In this document: positions 51,601 through 63,192 of the stretch, piece after piece
How positions within the stretch are numbered: position 1 is the first letter of the stretch
Layout: each line of letters opens with the position of its first letter
From: Centrapalus pauciflorus
Taxonomy: Eukaryota > Streptophyta > Magnoliopsida > Asterales > Asteraceae
Reading direction: 5' to 3'
NCBI GenBank assembly: GCA_020465985.1
Contig: JAANYP010002796.1
Location: 691,138-755,137, forward strand
Length of the DNA stretch: 64,000 nt
Position numbers and translations under genes: made by a program
Notes under the pieces: generated by a model
The model's database searches: none
Seen by the model: the letters and a program-made list of their open reading frames with translations, nothing else
Told to the model about the DNA's origin: nothing

Positions 51601-53407
51601 GTCGAACTCGTTTATTAAACGAGCTCGAATTTAGGCACGAGCTCGGCTCGGGCTCGTTTAATTCGAGTTTTTTTCGAGCTTTTAGCGAGTCGAGCTCGAG
51701 AAACTCACGAGTAGCTCGGCTCATTTACACCCTAATCTCAATCTTCTTGGTGATGGTGATGTAAATAAAATAACCTTAATATGTTTACAAACCATTGTAT
51801 ATATCAATCAAGATAATCCTTCATTATGAATAAGAAAATACTAATATACATCACTTCACATACACACACATATATCCAGCCAATTCAATATCAAATATTT
51901 AATGTTAGATATTCAATGGTAAACGTTAAAGATGTAACACAGTCACGTTTTAAAAATAATAAAATTTTTGTATTCATGAATCATGATATAAAAAATCTTA
52001 TATTATTTTATTTTGAAAGTCGGGTCAATTTAAGATTCTACTAACTTTGATGCATTATTATTATTATTGAATGTTTGACTATTTCTTCATGCACCACCTC
52101 TAATTTTTCATTAACCACCTCTCTACATTTGACCTATAAATATTTATCTTATAATTGGACAAAAATGTTTAAACAAATAAAGTGCAATGATAAATTGTGA
52201 AAAAAAGCATATTTTAGGTCAATTATAAGATGTAGATATGGTGCATGAAGCTGTTTGTTTTTGCTTTGGATGATTCTACCGAGAACCCAAAAACTCTGGT
52301 AACCACCACCGCCCACTCCAGTCACCCGTCATCACCTTCATCGTAAAGATGTTCAAATCCATAGACAAAAAATCGATAATCAAATTCATACATGATAAAA
52401 TCAAAATCAAACTCTAATGTTGAATGTAAATTGAAATCATAACCCATAAACTAGAAAATCTGTAAATCAATTTTCAAAGCCATAAACAGAAAAAAATCTA
52501 TAAAAATAATCATTCAAGTTGAGGCAACTGTCGGAGTAGAATAACTCAAATCTCGAACCGAAAGCAATAGATCTATAAATAATAAACCAAAATCAAACCT
52601 CACATCTGGAACCACCCTAACTCAGATTCGTTATCGAAGTAGAAAGAATATAATATCAAGCATTCAAAACCCACAAAATATTACCTCTGTGCAGGAGGGA
52701 TCGAAACCCAAATTTTGAAGCATTCAAGCTCTCAAAACCCAACATTCAGAATTTCAAACATTACATTTGTGTAGGAGTGCGAAATCAAAATTCAAGCAGT
52801 GGAGATGAAGTAGCAGGCGGAGGATTTGAAGAGCAATATGATGGTGGAAGTGTGGCCTTCAAGTTTTGTGATTTAGGGGATTTGAAATGTTTTTTAAAAA
52901 ATTTGAAAAGCATGTTTACAAATTGTTGAGTTGCGATTTTGAGGATTTGAAATGTTTTGTGATTAAGTATTATTATTTTTTTATTAAATTTAGAAAGTTA
53001 TTATTATTTTTTTAAAAATATACACGTACTATATTGACAAATTAAAAAAAGTATAGCCGGTAACGAGTACCCATAAGTACCATATCGGTTTCAATTCGAT
53101 TATAATAACATAAATCAAAATGCCATTATAACCGTATAGCCGGTAACGGGTACCCATAAATACCATATCGATAAGAAAAAAAATACACGTATCATATTGA
53201 TAATTAAAAAAGTACGCGTATCATATAGATACACTTTAAAAAGTATATTGTTATTGTACGACTTTAACCCAAAAAATATTTATATCAATTTTCCATAGAG
53301 ATATGATGATCTAACTTTAAACGTGAATAAAGAATGAAAGAGTACGTACCTGCGAAAGATAATATTATAACAAAGATTATAAACTTGGATGCAACGAGTT
53401 TCTCCAT
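48605..53407 (-). CDS. Secreted cysteine-rich peptide 2 (two exons)
   Basis: Exon 1 is 53350-53407 (ATG at 53407) and exon 2 is 48605-48774 (stop 48607-48605). Donor GCAG|GTACGT and acceptor AAGTCAG|ACGTT join in phase 1, as in peptide gene 1, and both second exons are 170 bp. The product is 75 residues: a signal peptide MEKLVASKFIIFVIILSFA, then ten cysteines. Its segments EPCFPKSC, CPTQHCKSGDDCIVYC and CNDGICCC partly align with EPCNPKSC and NCRGDDCKAYCC of peptide 1. Only the inner of two duplicated acceptors keeps the frame open. The 4.6-kb intron carries three nested foldback elements, a hAT element and a MITE. It should be an apoplastic disulfide-rich peptide; the family is unnamed and expression unproven. 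A TA tract lies about 90 bp before the ATG. Confidence 0.6.
48775..48799 (-). repeat. Duplicated splice acceptor of peptide gene 2
   Basis: On the minus strand AAAGTCAGACGTTAAAAT occurs twice in tandem (19-bp period) at the intron end. Using the outer copy gives an early stop; using the inner one gives the full peptide. Confidence 0.7.
49029..50707. mobile_element. Large foldback palindrome, family C
   Basis: The arms of about 830 bp are near-perfect inverted copies centred near 49868. The ends are GGGCAAATGATCAAAAATAG and CTATTTTTGGTCATTTGCCC. The nonamer AAAATATAA flanks it exactly at 49020-49028 and 50708-50716. Each arm also contains its own small hairpin, GGTGACCTG...CAGGTCACC (49146-49176 and 50561-50591). 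The inner part is built from degenerate repeats of phrases like AAAAACTACGAACCATCATT. No protein is encoded. Confidence 0.9.
50761..51067. mobile_element. Foldback MITE, family B
   Basis: The left end is GGGCAAATTACCAAGAAAGG and the right end ACCTTTCTTGGTAATTTTCT C, self-complementary with subterminal AGGCCAAGAAAG and CTTTCTTGGCCT. The flanking nonamers TTTTATTTA and TTTTATTTT agree at 8 of 9 positions. A relative lies at the CRK 5' side. Confidence 0.85.
51232..51734. mobile_element. hAT element with GAGCTCGGCTCG-rich ends
   Basis: The ends are TAGGAGTGTAAACGAGCCGA and TCGGCTCATTTACACCCTA. The flanking octamers ATCTCAGT (51224-51231) and ATCTCAAT (51735-51742) differ at one base. Iterated GAGCTCGGCTCG motifs occupy both subterminal regions around an AT-rich centre. 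Non-coding. Confidence 0.8.
52085..52250. mobile_element. Small TIR MITE
   Basis: CTTCATGCACCACCTCTA at the left and TAGATATGGTGCATGAAG at the right form an inverted repeat, with an inner inverted pair around TTATAATTG. No clear target duplication. Confidence 0.45.
52251..53349. other. Remainder of peptide gene 2 intron
   Basis: AT-rich. A phrase of about 35 bp (AGCCGGTAACGAGTACCCAT / AGCCGGTAACGGGTACCCAT) occurs at about 53055 and 53138. No coding exon is recognised. Confidence 0.4.
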
Positions 53408-53483
53408 ATGTATCTATCTATCAATAACAATATAATAAAACTCTTTCACGTTTCCAATATTGAAGATGGAAGCGTATACTGAT

Positions 53484-53619
<136 letters not shown>

Positions 53620-53637
53620 GACACACACACACAAATA

Positions 53638-54013
53638 TGGTTCGAGAGAGTACCACTCATTATGCAGTGCACCAGAAGGTACCGCCTTTAAAAAAAATTT
53701 AAATTTTTTTCATAAATATATTTTAATAAAGATCATGAAGATAATATGTAAATTTCACATACATTTACAATTCATATCTCCTAAAAACTGATGTGAACAT
53801 ACACTTACATAATTTTGAATATATGTGAAATTGCATTTATGTGATGCGTGATTTCATGCACTTAGAGTGTTCGAAATTGCGTGAAATTCATATATTATCT
53901 GTGTAATATTAATTAAAACATGTTCATGAAAAAAATTTTCAAAAAAATTACTTTTAGGAGTGGTATCTTCTGGTGCGCTGCATGATAAGTGGTACTCACT
54001 TGAACCTAAATCT
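53638..54013. mobile_element. TA-linked element, family D, copy 2
   Basis: GGTTCGAGAGAGTACCACTC then GCAGTGCACCAGAAGGTACC at the left; GTATCTTCTGGTGCGCTGCA then GTGGTACTCACTTGAACC at the right, inverted. A (CATA)n/(TA)n tract borders its right side. Confidence 0.75.
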
Positions 54014-54014
54014 A

Positions 54015-54080
<66 letters not shown>
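54014..54080. repeat. (CATA)n(TA)n microsatellite
   Basis: About seven CATA units followed by about 19 TA units, joining a family D and a family F element. Confidence 0.95.
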
Positions 54081-54084
<4 letters not shown>

Positions 54085-54469
54085 GTACCTAAAAATTGCA
54101 GAGTACTGTGAATACCTGTGAATACCCGGGTTTCGGATGTGAACATGCTACGAAAAAATAATTTTTTTTCATATTCATTTAAATACAAATAATACAAGTC
54201 TAATTGTAAAAATTTACTTACATTCACACTTTCTAGCATCTTAAAAGTCACGTGAAAAAATTTATGTGAACATTCTTGCTTACGTTCACAACAGTGCAGT
54301 TCATGTGAAATGCATGTTTCACATAGTTTTAGTATGTGTTTATGTGTGATTTTTTACAAGTAGTCTTATATTATTAATTTAAACATGATTATGAAAAAAA
54401 ATTCAGAAAAACTGGTTTTAAGAAAGGTACCTTCAGTACTCCGCAAAACTAAAGGGATCACTTGAACCT
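54081..54469. mobile_element. TA-linked element, family F, copy 2
   Basis: The left end GTGAGTACCTAAAAATTGCA directly follows the TA tract. The right end is AGGTACCTTCAGTACTCCGC then ATCACTTGAACC. Related to 30862-31266. Confidence 0.7.
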
Positions 54470-54480
54470 ATATCTCTCTC

Positions 54481-54550
54481 TATATATTTTTTCAAGATCA
54501 ATGAGGTACCGTGTTAGACTGGGGTATCGAGTAACCAATTATAGCCAATC
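54481..54550. mobile_element. TA-linked element, family H, truncated
   Basis: After a short TA run, CAAGATCAATGAGGTACCGT then GTTAGACTGGGGTATCG matches one end of 55712-56496. The other end is missing. Confidence 0.55.
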
Positions 54551-54606
54551 TAATATGTATATACATTAAAAATAATTAATTTTTCCCACTATTATACATT
54601 ATCTAA

Positions 54607-54980
54607 GAGGGTGTTTGGATTTGCGGTTGAAAAAATGCTGCAGCGTTTTGGAAACTAATAATCAGATAATAGCTGTAACAAAAAGTGCTGCAGGAAATGT
54701 AGTATTTGGTTTAGCTTCTGCTGTTTGCTATCATAATTATCAAATAATCAGTTTTTAAAATGTTTGGATTTGCGTTTTTACTTGTAAAATGACCAAATAA
54801 TCACTTATGAAGCAAATAAGATACAAATTTTTAACTTATGAAAAAGTGTGGTAAGATTAACGCTAAACGCAAATAATCACTTATTAACGTATGCAATCCA
54901 AACACTTTAAACTAATTATTTGCGTTATTGTAACGTAATAAGCTGATGATCTGGTTTATAACGCAAAACCAAACACCCTC
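54607..54980. mobile_element. PIF/Harbinger-type MITE
   Basis: The terminal repeats are GAGGGTGTTTGGATTTGCG and CGCAAAACCAAACACCCTC. The triplet TAA flanks it at 54604-54606 and 54981-54983, the target pattern of PIF/Harbinger (Tourist-like) elements. Non-coding body rich in AATAATCACTTA-type phrases. Confidence 0.85.
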
Positions 54981-54983
54981 TAA

Positions 54984-55324
54984 TTATGTTATTTATCATC
55001 ATTACCTAATTCGTAACTACTTCAAGATGCATCGACACATATATCCGTTCCTCGTTAATTCCATCAAATCTATAAATCATAGAGAAGACATGTTAAACAA
55101 ATAAATATTTCAGACGTAAACGACAACGTATTCATGAGAAACCCAATACTGCTAGCTGCTAGTCTGCTACAAATTACTCAATTTGGGTCTGTGTGTTATA
55201 TTTATTCTTTTAAGTCTTTGTGGGAAGAGGAAAGATTCTCTCTCTCTCTCTCTCTCTCACATACTGCTAGTTTTTGTGGGAAGAGGAAACAAACAAAGAA
55301 ATGGCATATATTTTGGCTTGCACG
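54984..55324. other. Spacer with (CT)n run
   Basis: A short (TC)n run at 55238-55257. The short frames near 55134-55394 lack any recognised domain. Confidence 0.4.
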
Positions 55325-55696
55325 CTGTGTGTCCAAATGGGTACCACCGATTATACAGCGCATCCGAATGTACAATTCTTATAATTATTTTTAATTTTTT
55401 TTCATAAACATGTTTTAATTAACATTACACAGATGATATATAAATTTCACGCAAATTCGAACACTTTAAGTGCATGAAATCACGCATCACATATATGCAC
55501 GTTCACATATATTCAAATTTATGTAAGTGTACGTTCACATATTTTTTAGGAGCTAGGAAATGTGAATGTACGTGAAATTTACGTATGATCTTTATAACGT
55601 TAATTAAAACATGTTTCTCAAAAAAATTATCAAATTTTTTTTTTAAAGGTGGTACCTTCTGGTGCGCTGTATAAGAGGTGATACTCTCTCGAACCA
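55325..55696. mobile_element. TA-linked element, family D, copy 3
   Basis: GGGTACCACCGATTATACAG then CGCATCCGAATGTAC at the left and GGTACCTTCTGGTGCGCTGT then GATACTCTCTCGAACC at the right. The left side lacks a TA tract. The body shares CACTTTAAGTGCATGAAATC with the other copies. Confidence 0.7.
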
Positions 55697-55711
55697 TATT
55701 ATATATATATA

Positions 55712-56496
55712 GGATCGGGATCAATGGGGTACCATGTTAGACTGAAGAACCATAGTCCATCCATGTTTGGTTATAAGTTTAGAAGACTAACATAGTCAAT
55801 TAGGTTTATATTAAATAATATATGACAACTAACAGATTAATGGTTCCCTTAATGACAGGGATTTACTTCCATAACATATCTATAATAAATTTCAAAATTA
55901 GTTTTAATGAACATGTTTAATTGGATTCTACAATGGGTATTAGTGACATGTTCAATCGGATTCGACAATGGGTATCAGTGAACATGTTCAATCGGATTCG
56001 ACAATTGGTTTTAGTGAACAAGTTCAATTGGATTCAACAATGAGTTTTAGTGAACATGTTCAACCGGAGGTGTCAAATAAATATATTTATTATTTTCTTC
56101 AAACCGTTCGTGAATGTTCAATTTCATTTACACGTTAATGAACATGTGCAATCGAGGTTTTTTTGTGTTTTTAGTCACTGTTAACCGTTTTGGTGATAAA
56201 CCAACATTGACGATATTGAACATGTTCAATCGTGGTTTATGGAGTATCATCAATGTACATGTTCTTTATGGGCGTCAAAAATGATATTAACTGAAATGAA
56301 GATTTTTATGGGATACACAGAATCTTTGATTATAATTTAAACTTTTTAATATCATTTTTACTCCAACATTAATTAATGTGGGAAAGAATTTTAAGCAAAA
56401 TTTGTATTATATTTTAATGATTTTAATGATAAATGATTGGTTATAAATGGTTTCCCGGTACCCCAGTCTAACATGATACCCCATTGATCTTGAATC
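55712..56496. mobile_element. TA-linked element, family H
   Basis: GGGATCAATGGGGTACCATG then TTAGACTG at the left and CAGTCTAACATGATACCCCA then TTGATCTTGAATC at the right are inverted repeats. TA tracts flank both ends (55697-55711 and 56497-56504). A tandem repeat of 36 bp lies at 55908-56068. Confidence 0.75.
55908..56068. repeat. Tandem 36-bp iterons with GAACATGTTC
   Basis: About 4.5 units of TGAACATGTTCAATCGGATT plus CGACAATGGGTATTAG, with GAACATGTTC and near variants as a palindrome in each unit. More single copies follow near 56140 and 56218. Confidence 0.75.
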
Positions 56497-56504
56497 TATA
56501 TATA

Positions 56505-56889
56505 GAATCAGGTTCATCAGCGTACCTATAAGATTCCAGCGTACCCTAATGTGAATGATCATTCACATATATTTTTTTTGAATAGACATGTATATAACAA
56601 CATTATAAGATTTTTTTTCAAAAGGAGCAAGATCATAAATTTTTTGAATGGTAAAAAAAATCATGTGAATGGTGTGAATGATCATTCACTTGGATGACCA
56701 TTCATATAAATTTAAATTGAGCATTCACATAATTTTTAAGGACACAGAAAGTGTGAATATATGTGAAATTCATATATCATGCGTATAACATTAATTTAAA
56801 CATGGTTATGAGAAAAAAAATTTAAAAAAAGTTTTGTAAGGTTGGTACAGTCGGATGCACTTGATTTCGAGAGATACTTTTTTAAACTT
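56505..56889. mobile_element. TA-linked element, family G, copy 2
   Basis: It follows the short TA tract with GAATCAGGTTCATCAGCGTA and carries GTGAATGATCATTCAC at 56551. The right end, GCACTTGATTTCGAGAGATA, matches the copy at 12358-12743. Confidence 0.65.
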
Positions 56890-56930
56890 AACACACACAC
56901 AACACACACACTCTCTCTCTACACACACAC

Positions 56931-57021
<91 letters not shown>
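56890..57021. repeat. (AC)n(CT)n(AC)n(TA)n compound microsatellite
   Basis: AC- and CT-rich runs to 56932, then pure TA to 57021. Confidence 0.95.
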
Positions 57022-57641
<620 letters not shown>

Positions 57642-57892
57642 TATATATATACACACACACCAACTTAAACGAAAAGTAATGGCAAAAACCAATAATATGC
57701 ATAAAACTGTAAATCGTTGGAACTAACTACACATATATATTAATATTTTCCATTTTAGGACACGGACCAAATTAAGAAAATGAGGGTGAAATGAGAATCA
57801 ATACTGATAACATGTGACAAACATTACCCTAAACAAAATAATTTGCTAATAACAAATATTAATATAAAAAATATGCATAGAAATCTTTGATG
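57642..57892. other. Short TA/AC run and AT-rich DNA
   Basis: Nothing identifiable beyond the microsatellite at its start. Confidence 0.4.
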
Positions 57893-57900
57893 GTTGGAAG

Positions 57901-58365
57901 TAGGGTTGTGTAAAATAAACGAATCCGAATAACCCATCTGAACCGAACCTTAATCGGGTTAAATGAGTAGGATTATTCGGTTTAAATGGTACCTGAATAA
58001 GTAATTCGGTTCGGTTTACAGGTATGTTTCATGTTTATGCGGGTACCCAAATACCATTTAATATATATTTGTCATTTAAAAAAAATTATAATTATAATTA
58101 TAATTGTTTATATATAGAATGTAAATATCTAAATACCCAATTTTAATACTCAAATTATTTAACACATTTAAACAACTTTGTAAAGAATTTTATTTTATAT
58201 ACCAAAACCGAATAACTCATTTAACCCAAACCAAGTAACCCGATACCCATTTAACCCGAAATCGATTAACCCGTTACCTTATTTGGTTCAGGTTCGATTA
58301 ACTAACTCACATACTCAAACCCGAATAACCCGATACTCATTTAACTCGTCTGAATAACACCCCTA
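57901..58365. mobile_element. hAT element with CCGAATAACCC-rich ends
   Basis: The ends are TAGGGTTGTGTAAA and AATAACACCCCTA. The flanking octamers GTTGGAAG (57893-57900) and GTCGGAAG (58366-58373) differ at one base. Iterated CCGAATAACCCG-like phrases fill both sides. Non-coding. Confidence 0.75.
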
Positions 58366-58373
58366 GTCGGAAG

Positions 58374-58920
58374 TTGTCATGTACATCTTTATGTGATATG
58401 GATTTTTATTTTCTTATGTAGTTTTCTTGAATGTGGCTATGTAATGACATGAATATTCATATCAAAATGCTTATATTTACAAACTTGTTTTCATTGGTGG
58501 CGATAAATTTTGATTCTCTATGAATGAAGGGGACACTTGACTTTAGTGTAATATCATTTATTTTTAATTTCTTAAACAAATTAGAAAGAATCAAACTCAT
58601 GATAAAGAAATGACATTTTATTCTTTTTCCTTTGTTTTCATGCACTCATGTATTGGCGTTTTGCATTTTAGGAAGTAAAAACAATGGAGATGGACTATAG
58701 TACTATACTATACATACAATTGCATCATGTGCATCACCTGAATCATATTATTGGGGGATTATAAGTGATGATATATTTGTGTGTCAAGATAAAATCACTA
58801 CTGCATCATTATTGATATCATAAAACACATGAGGATCACATCGATGAACAGAACTAAGCAGTTGCAATTGATCGGACATATAAATAATGATTGTACATTA
58901 TTTATGGCATAATATGATAT
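58374..58920. other. AT-rich intergenic DNA
   Basis: No gene or element recognised. Confidence 0.4.
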
Positions 58921-58923
58921 TAA

Positions 58924-59266
58924 GGGGCTGTTTGGTAGAGAGATTTGAGGGGGGAGAATTGTGTTTTCTCTTGTTTGGGAGAAATGCTCTCAATTTTTGG
59001 GCGGAGAATTAAATTCTCTAGGAATTGTTTGAAGGCTAAATATTGAGAAATGCAATTCTCTCCATTTGGTAGAGAAATGGTGAGAATTGATTATCATGTG
59101 TCTCTACTCCACCTGAGCCACAATTTCTCCACTTTATTTCTCTGTTGATACCAAACAAGATACACAATTTCAATTCTCCACCCATTTTCATTTCTCCCCA
59201 ATTCTATTTCTCCCTCATTTCCAATTGTATTTCTCCTCATTTATTTTCTCTGTACCAAACACACCC
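58924..59266. mobile_element. PIF/Harbinger-type MITE
   Basis: The ends are GGGGCTGTTTGGTAGAGAGA and TGTACCAAACACACCC, with TAA on both sides (58921-58923 and 59267-59269). The body has repeated AATTCTC and GAGAATT phrases in inverted orientation. Confidence 0.8.
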
Positions 59267-59269
59267 TAA

Positions 59270-59573
59270 GTCTCATTACGAAGATTAATACAATTATTGG
59301 ATAATTAATTGTCAATATCTCAATATGCAAAGACTGAAAAAACAATATTAGATATTGTAAGGATTTTGTTGTGATTAGATGTTATTTGTATTCTTTTTAT
59401 TTAGATTATCATATGGTTATTTGATGTGATCATGTGTGAAATTTATATTTTTTCTTTTGTTGCATTTACCGTTAAAAATTTATGTTTATTTTTTAAAAAC
59501 AATGCAAATTCCTAACAGAAAACAAACAATAATTAACTTAATTAAACATAAAATACATATTAATTACATTGGG
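59270..59573. other. AT-rich DNA before the satellite
   Basis: Nothing identifiable. Confidence 0.4.
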
Positions 59574-61993
59574 ATAAGAAACCTTTTAATTCTGGATATC
59601 CATCCCTCTTACAACAGCTAACTTGTTTATTTTCTCATTAGTTTTCATGGGAGGAAAAAGAAATAAAGCAAGCTTGCACGGCTTAACCTCACAAATTAAG
59701 AAACTTTAATTCTGGATATTCATCCCTCTTACAATTGCTAACTAACTTGTTTATTCTCTCATTAGTTTTTATTAGAGAAAAAAGAAATAAAGCTAGCTTG
59801 CACAACTTAACCTCACAAATTAAGAAACTTTAAATCTGGATATTCATCCCTCTTACAATTGCTAATTAACTTGTTTATTCTTTCATTAGTTTTTATGGGA
59901 GGAAAAAGAAATAAAGCAAGCTTGCACGGGTTAACCTCACAAATTAAGAAACTTTAATTCTGGATATTCATCCCTCATACAATTGCTAACTAACTTGTTT
60001 ATTCTCTCATTAGTTTTCATGGGAGAAAAAAGAAATAAAGCAAGCTTGCACGGCTTAACCTCACAAATTAAGAAACTTTAATTCTGGATATACATCCCTC
60101 TTACAATTGCTAATTAACTTGTTAATTTTCTCATTAGTTTTTATGGGAGGAAAAAGAAATAAAGCAAGCTTGCACGGCTTAATCTCACAAATTAAGAAAC
60201 TTTAATTCTGGATATTCATCCCTCTTACAATTGCTAACTAACTTGTTTATTCTCTCATTAGTTTTCATGGGAGAAAAAAGAAATAAAGCAAGCTTGCACG
60301 GCTTAACCTCACAAATTAAGAAACTTTAATTCTGGATATTCATCCCTCTTACAATTGCTAATTAACTTGTTTATTCTCTCATTAGTTTTTATGGGAGGAA
60401 AAAGAAATAAAGCAAGCTTGCACGGCTTAACCTCACAAATTAAGAAACTTTAATTCTGGATATTCATCCCTCTTACAGTTGCTAACTAACTTGTTTATTC
60501 TCTCATTAGTTTTCATGGGAGAAAAAAGAAATAAAGCAAGCTTGCACGACTTAACCTCACAAATTAAGAAACTTTAATTCTGGATATCCATCTCTCTTAC
60601 AATTGCTAATTAACTTGTTTATTCTTTGGTTAGTTTACATGGGAGCAAAAAGAAATAAAGCAAGCTTGCACGGCTTAACCTCACAAATTAAGAAACTTTA
60701 ATTCTTGATATCCATCTCTCTTACAATTGCTAATTAATTTGTTTATTCTCTCATTAGTTTTCATGGGAGGAAAAAGAAATAAAGCAAGCTTGTACGGCTT
60801 AACCTCACAAATTAAGAAAATTTAATTCTGGATATTCATCCCTCTTATAATTGCTAACTAACTTGTTTATTCTCTCATTAGTTTTTATGGGAGAAAAAAG
60901 AAATAAAGCAAGCTTGCACAGCTTAACCTCACAAATTAAAAAACTTTAAATCTGGATATCCATCCCACTTACAATTGCTAATTAACTTGTTTATTCTCTC
61001 ATTAGTTTTTATGGGAGGAAAAAGAAATAAAGCAAGCTTGCACGGCTTAACCTCACAAATTAAGAAACTTTAATTATGGATATCAATCCCTCTTACAATT
61101 GCTAACTAACTTGTTTATTCTCTCATTAGTTTTCATGGGAGAAAAAAGAAATAAAGCAAGCTTGCACGGCTTAACCTCACAAATTAAGAAACTTTAATTC
61201 TGGATATCCATCTCTCTTATAATTGCTAATTAACTTGTTTATTCTCTCATTAGTTTTCATGGGAGGAAAAAAAAATAAAGCAAGCTTGCACGGCTTAACC
61301 TCACAAATTAAGAAACTTTAATTCTGGATATCCATCCCTATTACAATTGCTAATTAACTTGTTTATTCTGTCGTTAGTTTTCATGGGAGGAAAAAGAAAT
61401 AAAGCAAGCTTGCACGACTTAATCTCACAAATTAAGAAACTTTAATTCTGGATATCCATCACTCTTACAATTGCTAATTAACTTGTTTATTCTCTCATTA
61501 GTTTTTATGGGAGGAAAAAGAAATAAAGGAAGCTTGCACGGCTTAACCTCACAAATTAAGAAACTTTAATTATGAATATTCATCCCTCTTATAATTGCTA
61601 ATTAACTTGTTAATTCTCTCATTAGTTTTTATGGGAGGAAAAAGAAATAAAGCAAGTTTGCACGGCTTAACCTCACAAATTAATAAACTTTAATTTTGGA
61701 TATTCATCCCTCTTACAATTGCTAACTAACTTGTTTATTCTCTCATTAGTTTTTATGGGAGAAAAAAGAAATAAAGCAAGCTTGCACAACTTAACCTCAC
61801 AAATTAAAAAACTTTAAATCTGGATATCCATCCCTCTTACAATTGCTAATTAACTTGTTTATTTTCTCATTAGTTTTTATGGGAGGAAAAAGAAATAAAG
61901 CAAGCTTGCACGGCTTAACCTCACAAATTAAGAAACTTTAATTATGGATATTCATCCCTCTTACAATTGCTAACTAACTTGTTTATTCTCTCA
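59574..61993 (+). repeat. 124-bp satellite array, first block
   Basis: About 19.5 tandem monomers with a constant 124-bp period, measured on AGCTTGCACGG at 59671, 59795, 59919, 60043, 60167 and 60291. Each monomer contains TTCTGGATATCCATCCCTCT, ACAATTGCTAA, TAGTTTTTATGGGAGG and CAAGCTTGCACGG. Two subtypes tend to alternate: GCTAATTAAC with GGGAGGAAAAAG, and GCTAACTAAC with GGGAGAAAAAAG. That suggests a 248-bp dimer as the amplifying unit. Nearly every monomer keeps a HindIII site (AAGCTT). Confidence 0.95.
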
Positions 61994-63192
61994 CTAGGTT
62001 AATACCCATGTATTACATGGATTGATATGAAAACTTAGTTATACATTTAAAATTTATAAAGAGATGTAATGCTGTAAGACTCTTTAATATTTTATAAATT
62101 AAATACAATAAAACCAATAAAAATATAACGCGGACAAAATCATTGAGTCAATGGTAAAAATGATGGCTTTAAGTCAATGTTACTTCAAAAAAAGTCAGTG
62201 AAGATATAATTCAAAATTTTTGAATTATGATTTAAATATAGTATTTTATGGTTCTTACATATGTGAGTTAATTCAATTATTATCTTCTTATTATTAATTC
62301 AAAATTTTTGATTATTCATTCTGTTTTATTTGTTGTTGTGCCATCGTCAATCCCATAGAAATCAACAAAATAATTATTTATATTTTTTATTTTTATGAAG
62401 TATAAATTTAAATTGTATAACTTTATTAGAGACCTTAAATAAGACCATATATAAGTTTTCTTATTCAAGATGTTTTAATTAATAGTAATTTTTTATTGTC
62501 AAAGTGATTAAAACTTGATATAACAATTTCAGCGTCAACTGAAAATATAAATCGTTAATTAAGATTGTTTGAAATTAATTTATTTTAAAAGATAAATTTT
62601 GTAACATTTAGTTTTGAATTTTTAGAAAATATTAGTACAAAATTTTTTTAAAGAAAATACATTTGAAATTTGAATGATTATTTTTTTAATGTGTCAAAAT
62701 TTCATACTTAACATATAAAGATTTGATAACAAAATGTTTTTCAAATTTATTGTATAATAAGATATTTAATTATTATTTCATAAAATTATTTATTCTTTCG
62801 GAAATTTAAATTTGAAATTTATATTTTTATTGATCTTTTAAAAAAATTTATTTTTATTTTGAATTTAAATTTTTTATTTTTGTAAGTGTTTTAAAATTAT
62901 TTATTCTTTGGAATATTTAAACTTGAGTTTATTATCTTATAGATTTTTAAAAAATTTTATTTTAGCTTGTTAATTTGAAAAAAATTATTTAAGTATTAAT
63001 TATAGTTTCAGTTAGTTTAGGAAAAAAAATAATATAAGTTTGAAAAGTTCAAATTAAATGAATTAAATGATATCTATGTTACTAAAATTAATGTAATTTT
63101 TATTTTTGGAAAAAGAGCGGGAAAATGAAAAAGTATTGGAGTAAAAAGATGACACGTGGCAAGACATGTTCTCATTTATTATAATATATAGA
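61994..63192 (-). mobile_element. Helitron inserted in the satellite
   Basis: The minus-strand 5' end is TCTATATATTATAATAAATG from 63192. The 3' end has the perfect hairpin CCATGTAATACATGG, then GTATTAACCTAG at 61994. The satellite reads CTCTCA on the left and TTAGTTTTCAT on the right, so the intact monomer sequence CTCTCATTAG was split exactly between A and T without duplication. At 1199 bp it has no helicase gene and is non-autonomous. Confidence 0.9.
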
